The notes below the pieces were generated by a model. The model was given only the letters and a program-made list of their open reading frames with translations, ran no database searches and was not told where the DNA came from. Source: JANXSF01 sp043755435 (GTDB lineage: Bacteria; Acidobacteriota; Terriglobia; Bryobacterales; Bryobacteraceae). Taken from it: a stretch of 20,194 nucleotides of DNA. Each line of letters begins with the position of its first letter. The stretch's first letter is position 1. Position numbers and translations under genes: made by a program. The stretch covers positions 1 through 20,194 of the forward strand of contig JAYUSZ010000399.1 in NCBI GenBank assembly GCA_043755435.1, read 5' to 3'. This document shows positions 1 through 5,872 of this stretch, one piece after another.

Positions 1-652
1 CTTCCAATCGGCTAGAGTCAGGCATTGCATCGGTCAACTGATACGCGGTATCCCGAATCACAGTGAATCCCAACACGCAAACGATCAAGCCAACAATAGC
101 GCCACCAATGTGATCGGCTTCAAGAAGATTCACAGGGTCGTACAAAGTCAACCCCAGAGCCAGCAGCGCAATCGTGCTTGAGATCACGTCAACGCCATCA
201 TTCTTGGCATCCGCAATCATCGCGGCGCTCTCCATTTTGCGTCCCTGCCGCATCTTCAAGAAGGACATGAACAACTTCACACCAAGGGAAATCACCAATG
301 GCCACAAGGCATAGGAGGCTGGCACAAGCGTATCGCTCCCAATGCGCCCCAGGCTGCGCACAGAAATGCTGACACCAGCCAAGACCAAAATAATTCCCAC
401 TGCCAGGGCCGCAAGAATTTCAAACCGGCCATGCCCATAAGGATGATTTTCGTCCGCCGGCCGCTGCGCAATCCAAAGCCCAAACAATACGATGCCACTG
501 GAAAACACATCCGCCGCCGATTCCAAACCATCAGCCACAGCAGACGTTGAATTGGCATTCATTCCAATCCATATTTTGGCAATCGCCAGCAATCCACTTG
601 CCGCCATGCCAGCCAGCGCCAAACGTTGCGCCGGATTTTCACGAATGCTCAC
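1..652 (-). CDS. Cation diffusion facilitator family transporter, C-terminus beyond the window
   Basis: Inner-membrane divalent cation/proton antiporter of the CDF (cation efflux) family. The first 217 residues are visible; the rest runs off the left edge. Several hydrophobic segments are clear. The family hallmark His-Pro-Tyr-Gly-His-Gly-Arg lies at residues 70-76. The TM2 metal motif reads Asp-Gly-Leu-Glu-Ser-Ala-Ala-Asp (41-48), and the TM5 motif has Asn151 and Asp155. I chose the GTG start at 652 because GGAGGG lies 8 bases upstream and the sequence from there matches a CDF N-terminus; no ATG upstream fits. It is divergent from the cyclophilin gene, with 61 bases between the starts. By alignment with YiiP the transport-site positions read Glu44, Asp48, Asn151, Asp155 instead of Asp/Asp/His/Asp, so the metal may not be zinc. 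The family call is firm; the substrate is unknown. Confidence 0.9.
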   Translation of the reverse strand, partial: MSIRENPAQRLALAGMAASGLLAIAKIWIGMNANSTSAVADGLESAADVFSSGIVLFGLWIAQRPADENHPYGHGRFEILAALAVGIILVLAGVSISVRSLGRIGSDTLVPASYALWPLVISLGVKLFMSFLKMRQGRKMESAAMIADAKNDGVDVISSTIALLALGLTLYDPVNLLEADHIGGAIVGLIVCVLGFTVIRDTAYQLTDAMPDSSRLE

Positions 653-700
653 TAACCAGACCCTCCAAACAAACAAGCTCTTCAGTTTACTATTTCGGCT

Positions 701-706
701 TACACT
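701..706 (+). promoter_or_regulatory. Possible -10 box (TACACT) of the cyclophilin gene
   Basis: TACACT ends 7 bases before the ATG at 714, so transcription from it would begin at or next to the start codon. The intervening AGAAGAG could instead be a weak ribosome binding site. No convincing -35 box is seen. Confidence 0.3.
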
Positions 707-713
707 AGAAGAG

Positions 714-1190
714 ATGTCGAATCAATACACGAAATACCCCGATATGGTCATCGATCCCTCGAAGACCTATTCGGCCACATTTGAAACTTCACGCGGCGAT
801 ATTGTTTGCGAACTCTATGCAGCCGACGCACCCAAGACGGTGAACAATTTTGTTTTCCTTGCCAAAGACGGCTTTTACGATGGCGTTGTTTTCCATCGCG
901 TAATTGCCGACTTCATGATCCAAGGCGGCGATCCCACAGGCACTGGCCGCGGCGGTCCCGGCTATAAATTTGAGGATGAATGCAAGCAGCATTTATCCCA
1001 CACTCCTGGCACGCTTTCCATGGCCAATGCCGGACCTGGAACCAATGGCAGCCAGTTCTTTATCACTCACGTCGCTACTCCGCACTTGAACGGAAAGCAC
1101 ACCGTGTTTGGCAAAGTGAAATCCGGGAAAGATGTGGTGGACGCCATCAAACAAGGCGACACCATCAAGACAATCAAGATTTCTGAGTAA
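714..1190 (+). CDS. Peptidyl-prolyl cis-trans isomerase, cyclophilin type
   Basis: Catalyses proline isomerisation during protein folding. The 158-residue protein is a single cyclophilin domain from about residue 20 to the end. It has the core motif Phe-His-Arg-Val-Ile (around 61-65), then Phe-Met-Ile-Gln-Gly-Gly-Asp, then the Ser-Met-Ala-Asn-Ala-Gly-Pro segment and Gly-Ser-Gln-Phe-Phe-Ile. These are the active-site Arg, Gln/Gly and Phe regions. There is no signal peptide, so it is probably cytoplasmic. The frame stays open upstream to 492, but that part lies opposite the CDF gene, so I start at the ATG at 714. The stop overlaps the end of the convergent ligase gene by 17 bases. Family assignment is secure; the exact name (ppiA/ppiB) is not decidable. 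Confidence 0.93.
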   Translation: MSNQYTKYPDMVIDPSKTYSATFETSRGDIVCELYAADAPKTVNNFVFLAKDGFYDGVVFHRVIADFMIQGGDPTGTGRGGPGYKFEDECKQHLSHTPGTLSMANAGPGTNGSQFFITHVATPHLNGKHTVFGKVKSGKDVVDAIKQGDTIKTIKISE

Positions 1191-2385
1191 CCGGCACCAC
1201 CGCGTAAACACATTGGGAGATACCGAGGAACAGCAGTAGCACCTCGCTATCTCCCAAATTATTTTCGAACAGCCCGGAAACAAGAATACTTAGAATCACC
1301 GCGATGATTGCTTGCAATACAAATCTAGCATCACCCGCTCCAAGTGCTAAGAACCGCAAGCCTCTCAAAGCATCGCGTAAAATCCAAGCCACCATCCACA
1401 ACAGCATCAACAAGGTTGGAATCCCGCGCTCCGCCGCAGTTTGAAAATAGATGTTGTGCAGGTGTTCGTAATAACCGTCGGGTAGCGTGCCCAGCCAGCG
1501 CGGAACGAATTCTTTATTGCGGTACTTCACCATCTGCGGTCCAATCCCTAACAGCGGATGGGACTTCACAATTTGCCAACCAATTGCCCAGGTCGCCTTG
1601 CGATGCGAATTGGAATCCAATTCGCGCGGCTGCACTATGCTCACCACGCGTTGCTGGACGTTTTCCGGGCTGACGAAATAAACCGCGCCCGCTAAAAAAG
1701 GCAGCGCCAAAATCATCCGCTTGTCTTTTTGCCACAACAAGTAGATCATGCCAATCAAAGTGCCAATCCACATAGCCCGCGTCTGCCCCAGCACCAGAGC
1801 CACGGCAAGTAGCAACGCAACCGGAGCAATCCAACGCCAATTAGCTCTTGCACAAACCGCAAAACACACAAAAGCCATCAGGATCAAAAGGGCAATCATA
1901 ATGTGGCCGCTGAAAGTCATCCAATGGCTCATGAATCCAGTAATGCGAAACGCAATGTAGCTGCTGGCAAAATCAATTCCGTTTTGATGAGCATAGTCCC
2001 ACTTACGCCAATACTGCACCAATGACCAGCCTGCTGAAAGAGTGGACGTCCCAACAATGGTCAACAATAAATTCCGCACTTCCAGCACAGACCGAAAGGT
2101 ATTCACAACGCAAAGAACAATCAGAAACACGAAAACTTTCTTGTATTGAGGCATGCCAAGCATTGGAGTGCCTGAAGCCAAACCAGAGATCACCGTTCCT
2201 GCAATGTACAGACAAAGCGGCAGTATATAAGCAGGCAGGCTCAGCTTGCGCCGCTGCAATAGCAACGCGAGCAATGCCGCGCCCAGCAGAATTTGCGATG
2301 CGGCGATGGATACCACGCTTGTTGCAATGGACAAGAAGGTTGCCCAGGATGCAGTTTTGACTAGAAGTGTATCGCGCTCCATCAT
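1174..2385 (-). CDS. O-antigen ligase/polymerase-like membrane protein (Wzy_C family)
   Basis: Predicted 403-residue polytopic inner-membrane protein with roughly ten hydrophobic segments. The family signature is in the second half: a His-Pro-Leu-Leu-Gly-Ile-Gly segment followed by His-Leu-His-Asn-Ile-Tyr and Ala-Glu-Arg-Gly-Ile-Pro. This is the periplasmic loop pattern of WaaL ligases and Wzy polymerases, which transfer or polymerise undecaprenyl-linked glycans. I start at the ATG at 2385 (a second ATG follows at once), because GAGGT lies 8 bases upstream; the frame stays open to 2412 but that part would be unusual. No other polysaccharide genes are next to it, so ligase, polymerase, or a protein O-oligosaccharyltransferase cannot be told apart. 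The end overlaps the cyclophilin gene tail to tail. Confidence 0.85.
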   Translation of the reverse strand: MMERDTLLVKTASWATFLSIATSVVSIAASQILLGAALLALLLQRRKLSLPAYILPLCLYIAGTVISGLASGTPMLGMPQYKKVFVFLIVLCVVNTFRSVLEVRNLLLTIVGTSTLSAGWSLVQYWRKWDYAHQNGIDFASSYIAFRITGFMSHWMTFSGHIMIALLILMAFVCFAVCARANWRWIAPVALLLAVALVLGQTRAMWIGTLIGMIYLLWQKDKRMILALPFLAGAVYFVSPENVQQRVVSIVQPRELDSNSHRKATWAIGWQIVKSHPLLGIGPQMVKYRNKEFVPRWLGTLPDGYYEHLHNIYFQTAAERGIPTLLMLLWMVAWILRDALRGLRFLALGAGDARFVLQAIIAVILSILVSGLFENNLGDSEVLLLFLGISQCVYAVVPVTQKS

Positions 2386-2427
2386 CGTTTCAGACCTCTG
2401 AGTATGCCACAATTGGGGCGTTCAACC

Positions 2428-2913
2428 ATGGAAATCTATCTACTCCGCCACGGCATTGCGGAAGATCAATCGGCCACGCAACAAGACGCTCACCGGGCCC
2501 TTACCAGCGAAGGCATAACCCGGCTGCGTGAAGTGCTTACAACAGTGGCCAAAGCAGGCAATGCACCGCAACTCATTCTCACCAGCCCCTACGTCCGCGC
2601 GCGCCAGACAGCTGAAATTGCCCGCGAACTTTTAAAGGTGAAACAGGACATGTTGGAAACTCATGCCCTAACACCAATGGCGCAGCCGCGCGAAACATGG
2701 GAAGAAATTCGCGCACTTCGTTCCGAATCTTCTATTCTTTTAGCAAGCCACGAACCCTTGATGGGACAGCTTCTTGGATTCCTCCTTGGCGTCCCGGGAC
2801 TCCAGGTGGAATTCAAGAAAGGCGCAATTGCAAGAGTGGACGTACACGGCTTTGGCCCCACGCCGCGTGGAGTGCTGAAGTGGTTCTTGACCGCTAAATT
2901 GGGGCGTGCTTAG
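2428..2913 (+). CDS. sixA: Histidine phosphatase, SixA type
   Basis: Small histidine phosphatase (161 residues) of the SixA branch, which removes phosphate from phosphohistidine. The catalytic Arg-His-Gly motif is at residues 7-9, with Thr-Ser-Pro-Tyr-Val-Arg-Ala-Arg at 52-59 (second phosphate pocket arginine) and the second histidine in Ser-His-Glu-Pro (His108). Length and motif spacing match SixA. The start at 2428 puts the motif seven residues from the N-terminus as usual; an in-frame ATG at 2404 would add eight residues and cannot be excluded. No clear Shine-Dalgarno is seen for either. It is divergent from the ligase gene. A tiny ORF starts 2 bases after the stop. The in vivo target is unknown. 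Confidence 0.88.
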   Translation: MEIYLLRHGIAEDQSATQQDAHRALTSEGITRLREVLTTVAKAGNAPQLILTSPYVRARQTAEIARELLKVKQDMLETHALTPMAQPRETWEEIRALRSESSILLASHEPLMGQLLGFLLGVPGLQVEFKKGAIARVDVHGFGPTPRGVLKWFLTAKLGRA

Positions 2914-2915
2914 CA

Positions 2916-3005
2916 ATGACGAAAAGCGTGGAGTACCTTACATTTTTCGTGGTGGCATCGATTCTTGGCCTGGTAGTTTATCTTTGCCTGACGTTCCGGC
3001 CCTAA
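2916..3005 (+). CDS. Candidate 29-residue single-pass membrane protein
   Basis: The ORF encodes 29 residues: a short polar start (Met-Thr-Lys-Ser-Val-Glu), about 18 hydrophobic residues, and the tail Phe-Arg-Pro. This is the layout of small single-span proteins such as KdpF or CydX, but I see no specific match. It begins 2 bases after the sixA stop, which suggests co-translation; a GGGG lies about 11 bases upstream of the ATG. It is too short to be certain and could be chance. Confidence 0.35.
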   Translation: MTKSVEYLTFFVVASILGLVVYLCLTFRP

Positions 3006-3017
3006 AGCCCTCGAGTT

Positions 3018-3125
3018 TCAACGCCTGAATAATACGGCACAGGTACCCAGTAAAAGCGTGACGGCACTACCAACAATTCCTGTCAAAATGAAAAGCGCGG
3101 TTATTACTCTCATCGGAAACGGCAT
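3018..3125 (-). CDS. Truncated third copy (B3) of the small membrane protein family
   Basis: This 35-residue ORF aligns with the second half of the two upstream paralogues. It shares the pattern Phe-x-Leu-Thr-Gly followed by Leu-x-Leu-Gly-x-Cys-Ala (near its residues 12-30). The first membrane span of the family is missing. Its upstream context (GGGGAGGGAAAGAA then ATG) resembles that of B1 and B2, so the 5' end was probably kept and an internal piece lost. It overlaps the preceding ORF in another frame. It may be a functional one-span protein or a remnant. Confidence 0.4.
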   Translation of the reverse strand: MPFPMRVITALFILTGIVGSAVTLLLGTCAVLFRR

Positions 3126-3228
3126 TTCTTTCCCTCCCCGCGGGGTACTCTCGCAGTAACACCCAGACAATCAAACCACTTATTAAAGTGGCAAGAAAGC
3201 ATCCGGCTAGCATCGCATCGCTTATCAT
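3067..3228 (-). CDS. Small membrane ORF (A2), probably intact copy of unit A
   Basis: Encodes 53 residues. The first 27 contain one hydrophobic span (Leu-Ile-Ser-Gly-Leu-Ile-Val-Trp-Val-Leu-Leu) followed by Arg-Glu-Tyr-Pro. The C-terminal 20 residues are read where B3 is read in another frame and are probably not conserved. The start region is clearly homologous at DNA level to the stretch after B1 (3443-3559): both follow a TGA with ATAAGCGATGC and then GCCGGATG. The span resembles the first half of B1 and B2, so A and B units may share ancestry. It lies 10 bases after the stop of B2. Function unknown. Confidence 0.4.
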   Translation of the reverse strand: MISDAMLAGCFLATLISGLIVWVLLREYPAGRERNAVSDESNNRAFHFDRNCW

Positions 3229-3238
3229 TTGCTTGTGC

Positions 3239-3439
3239 TCAAATATAACCGTTCACTTTCAAAGCATTGGTTGCGCAGTTACCCAGCCACAAAGAAGCCA
3301 GACCGGCAAGGGCCGCACCAGTTAGAAAAATAAATCGAACTATCCAGGAATGCTCTTTCGGAATCGCTCGAAGAAGGAACCAGCTTCCATACCCGAAACC
3401 AATCGCCCAAGCAAAAATAACAGCAACCATCCCAAGCAT
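3239..3439 (-). CDS. Small two-span membrane protein, paralogue B2
   Basis: Encodes 66 residues with two hydrophobic segments (about 2-24 and 34-54) separated by a short charged loop Arg-Ala-Ile-Pro-Lys-Glu-His. It is a clear paralogue of the ORF at 3571-3774: both share Ile/Val-Phe-Leu-Thr, then Gly-Leu-Ala-Ser-Leu-Trp-Leu-Gly near the end. The start is preceded by GGAAGGATGTAGGAA, giving a good ribosome binding site. It lies in the tandem array after the radical SAM gene on the same strand and was probably transcribed with it. I do not recognise the family. Topology suggests a small subunit or modulator of a membrane enzyme, which is inference. Confidence 0.6.
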   Translation of the reverse strand: MLGMVAVIFAWAIGFGYGSWFLLRAIPKEHSWIVRFIFLTGAALAGLASLWLGNCATNALKVNGYI

Positions 3440-3442
3440 TTC

Positions 3443-3557
3443 CTACATCCTTCCGTTTATCTTAGCCAAATCTCTCGAGGGTACTTCTCGTAGCATTGCC
3501 CACAAAATCAGTCCGCTCAAAAGTAGCGAATACATCCGGCAATCATGGCATCGCTTA
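3443..3557 (-). pseudogene. Decayed small membrane ORF (A1), copy of unit A
   Basis: DNA homologous to the start of A2 but with a net loss of 4 bases after GCCGGATG, which shifts the frame. In the original frame it stops early. In the shifted frame it reads Leu-Leu-Leu-Ser-Gly-Leu-Ile-Leu-Trp-Ala-Met-Leu-Arg-Glu-Val-Pro, matching the A2 membrane span. An ATG inside GCCGGATG (at 3535) could start a 30-residue protein ending at 3443, so a shortened product is possible. It sits between B1 and B2. Confidence 0.45.
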
Positions 3558-3570
3558 TCGTTCATTCAGC

Positions 3571-3774
3571 TCAAATCATACGATTCATTTTCATGATGGA
3601 AGCGCCGCACACACCCAACCACAAAGATGCTAGACCAGCAAATGCCGCAGCCGTTAGAAAAACAATTTTCATGCCCAAGGAACGCTCTCTTGGAACAAGC
3701 CGAATGAGCAACCAAGCAAGAACTCCAGCACCAAGTGACATCGCAAACATTCCAGCAATTACTAACAAACCCAT
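3571..3774 (-). CDS. Small two-span membrane protein, paralogue B1
   Basis: Encodes 67 residues with two hydrophobic segments (about 2-24 and 35-57) around a basic loop Arg-Leu-Val-Pro-Arg-Glu-Arg. The second span carries Gly-Leu-Ala-Ser-Leu-Trp-Leu-Gly, shared with B2. The ATG at 3774 follows the radical SAM stop (TAG, 3778-3780) after three bases, and the GGAGG inside the end of that gene serves as its ribosome binding site. The two genes are therefore very likely translationally coupled. No known family is recognised. The coupling suggests it works with the radical SAM enzyme or the Lgt-like protein, perhaps as a membrane anchor; this is inference. Confidence 0.65.
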   Translation of the reverse strand: MGLLVIAGMFAMSLGAGVLAWLLIRLVPRERSLGMKIVFLTAAAFAGLASLWLGVCGASIMKMNRMI

Positions 3775-3777
3775 TTC

Positions 3778-5193
3778 CTAAACCCCTCCGCCAATCGTCA
3801 CCAATTCTCTCAGCGGTTCTAATCTTTCCTGCACCAACTTATCGCGGTAGAACATGTTGAAAGTATCAAATGGAATCATCCGTCCATCTGGTTGTGCAAT
3901 GTGCACGCAAGTCTTCTTGATCGACCGTGTCTCAAACGAATGCGCATCAATGAAATGATTGATCAGAACTCGAAACACATCTTTGTAAGTCAAACTATTG
4001 GGAGCTAAAATTCCAGGTAAACAGCACAACAACTCCCTAAGACTCCCCGCCCACGAACTTGGCGAATGGTTCGTCGCATAAGTCTTGAATAGGGCCGCCT
4101 GCACTGCTTCATCGCTCTCAAACACAATAGTATTTCGCCCACCATCAATCAGTATCTTCGGATCTACCATGCCCGAAAGTGCCGTGACTTTTCCATCTCG
4201 CTTCAGCGCATAGCCCATCGCCAGTGCATCTGGATGGCACGGTACCGGCAGAATATCCTCCTTGCTAAAAACGTTGGTTTGCTCAGCGATCCTTCTTCTC
4301 ACCTCGCTTACGGTTAGCCGCTCTGGCACCGGAAGGTCGTGCCGACCCGCCACTTGAATCGGCTGAAAAGTCACGCCCCGAACACATGGCTGCTTCAGGG
4401 CGTAATCAATCACACTTCCCATTTCATGATCATTTAGTCCGCGTTGCAAAGTGACTACTAGCGTTGTGGAAACACCATGGCGGTTCAGCCGCTCCAATGC
4501 CTTTTCGCGGACCGAACGAAGATCAGCGCCGCGCAACGCCAATAGTGGTGCCGCTTCTAGAGAGTCGAATTGAAGATAGAGTTCAAAGTCCGGCATGAAC
4601 TCCGCCAGCCTCTTCGCAAAATGCTCATCCTTCGCTATTAACAGTCCATTGGTGTTCACCATCAGATGCTTAATCGGCCTTTGCTTTGCCATTCTTAAAA
4701 TCTGAAAAAAGTCAGGATGCAACGTCGGCTCGCCACCGGATATTTGGACAACATCAGGATGTCCTTCGCTTGCCACAATCGCATCCAGCATCTTTTCAAT
4801 CTCATCCAACGGCCTGTATCCAGGCCTGTGTGGGCCACTGGAGGCATAGCAGACGGGGCAGGCCAAGTTGCAGTGATCTGTAATTTCAACCAACGTCAAA
4901 CAGGAATGTTGTTCATGGTCTGGACACAGACCGCAATCATATGGGCAACCATACTTTATGGGCGCGTGCCAGTGGTTGGGCATCTCTGGAGGTTTTATGA
5001 AGACTTCCCGAGTGCGCTTGTAGTAGTCAATGTCGTCGGCCATCAGCACACGTTCAAACCCATGACGCGGGCAGCGTTTCAACATGTAGACGAGCCCATC
5101 TTCAAAGACGATCTTACCTTCCACTTTCTGCAGGCAAGTAGAACAAATCGACGTCGTTGTGTCATAAAACAAATAAGGCCTGACCTTAGCCAT
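3778..5193 (-). CDS. Radical SAM protein of the Tes/MJ0619 family (lipid-tail coupling-like)
   Basis: 471-residue radical SAM enzyme. The N-terminal rubredoxin-like region has Cys17/Cys20 and Cys41/His44. An extra cysteine set follows at Cys83, Cys87, Cys90 and Cys98. The SAM-cluster motif CX3CX2C is Cys108, Cys112, Cys115, and Ser-Gly-Gly-Glu-Pro follows near 150. This order and the C-terminal Ile-Pro-Phe-x-x-x-Asn segment match archaeal Tes/MJ0619 proteins, which join isoprenoid chains into tetraether lipids; the family has also been annotated as a pterin methyltransferase. In Acidobacteriota a role in membrane-spanning lipids is plausible but unproven. The Tes C-terminal cysteine (Pro-Phe-Cys) is Asp here. 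I start at ATG 5193; a GTG directly before it (5196) is possible. AAGGTGG lies 10 bases upstream. It overlaps the Lgt-like gene by 8 bases and is followed within 3 bases by a small membrane protein gene. Confidence 0.85.
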   Translation of the reverse strand: MAKVRPYLFYDTTTSICSTCLQKVEGKIVFEDGLVYMLKRCPRHGFERVLMADDIDYYKRTREVFIKPPEMPNHWHAPIKYGCPYDCGLCPDHEQHSCLTLVEITDHCNLACPVCYASSGPHRPGYRPLDEIEKMLDAIVASEGHPDVVQISGGEPTLHPDFFQILRMAKQRPIKHLMVNTNGLLIAKDEHFAKRLAEFMPDFELYLQFDSLEAAPLLALRGADLRSVREKALERLNRHGVSTTLVVTLQRGLNDHEMGSVIDYALKQPCVRGVTFQPIQVAGRHDLPVPERLTVSEVRRRIAEQTNVFSKEDILPVPCHPDALAMGYALKRDGKVTALSGMVDPKILIDGGRNTIVFESDEAVQAALFKTYATNHSPSSWAGSLRELLCCLPGILAPNSLTYKDVFRVLINHFIDAHSFETRSIKKTCVHIAQPDGRMIPFDTFNMFYRDKLVQERLEPLRELVTIGGGV

Positions 5194-5863
5194 CACGCGT
5201 AACCCACCTTCGAATATCCCTTGCGTAGTAAACCAGACAAGTCAGTGCCGCCCATTGAATGGCGGTCAATCCTACGAATGCCAAACCAGGCTTGAGCAAA
5301 TCAATCAGCAAACGCCAAGCCATGTAAGCAACAATGAAAAGCTTAAATCGGTCTCCAGATTGTGGAATTCGAAAAAAAGCCAACATAGTAGCCAACACTA
5401 AACAAAAAGCCACTTCATAAAGTTGTGTGGGATGGCGGAACAAACCGTCACCGAAGTCGTGCCCCCAAGGCAAAGAAGTCGGCAGGCCATAGGTTTGATC
5501 TTCCATCCCTGCCAGGAAGCAACCGATGCGGCCTACCGCGGTACCCACAGCAAGCGGGATCGCAAACAAGTCACCCGTACTTTCGGAAATACCCTGAGAT
5601 TTCTTCATCAGCTCAACACCAATCAAGCCACCAAGTAGTCCACCGACGATTGTCTTGCCGGCTAGCGAAAAGTGAGTTGGATCTTCAAGCGCCGCAAGTA
5701 AGCGGGATCCAAGGGCTGCGCCAATAATGGCCCCACATATCACCAACCAACGCGTCGAGCCACCCACAGTGTCGCCTTGCTTACGACGTTGCCACCAGAA
5801 TAATTGCCCGCCCGCAAAGTAACCGGCCGATTCAAAAATCAGATGCAATGTGGAAGCGGTCAA
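5186..5863 (-). CDS. Lgt-like prolipoprotein diacylglyceryl transferase family protein
   Basis: Polytopic inner-membrane protein of 225 residues, clearly shorter than typical Lgt (about 260-300). The Lgt-type signature is present as Gly-Arg-Ile-Gly-Cys-Phe-Leu-Ala-Gly-Met-Glu and then Arg-His-Pro-Thr-Gln-Leu-Tyr-Glu. Canonical Lgt has Gly-Arg-x-Gly-Asn-Phe, so the Asn is replaced by Cys. Lgt moves a diacylglyceryl group from phosphatidylglycerol to a lipobox cysteine. This divergent form, coupled to a Tes-like radical SAM enzyme, may handle another lipid or substrate. The start is TTG at 5863, the first possible start after the in-frame TAG that ends the upstream gene; a second TTG at 5848 is an alternative. 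No good ribosome binding site is visible. It follows the nucleotidyltransferase gene by 9 bases. Confidence 0.8.
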   Translation of the reverse strand: MTASTLHLIFESAGYFAGGQLFWWQRRKQGDTVGGSTRWLVICGAIIGAALGSRLLAALEDPTHFSLAGKTIVGGLLGGLIGVELMKKSQGISESTGDLFAIPLAVGTAVGRIGCFLAGMEDQTYGLPTSLPWGHDFGDGLFRHPTQLYEVAFCLVLATMLAFFRIPQSGDRFKLFIVAYMAWRLLIDLLKPGLAFVGLTAIQWAALTCLVYYARDIRRWVTRDG

Positions 5864-5872
5864 GGTTTCAGT

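Noticed and set aside
492..713. Upstream extension of the cyclophilin frame to an ATG at 492
   Set aside because: The stretch is antisense to the CDF gene and its strong ribosome binding site; the cyclophilin family starts near 714.
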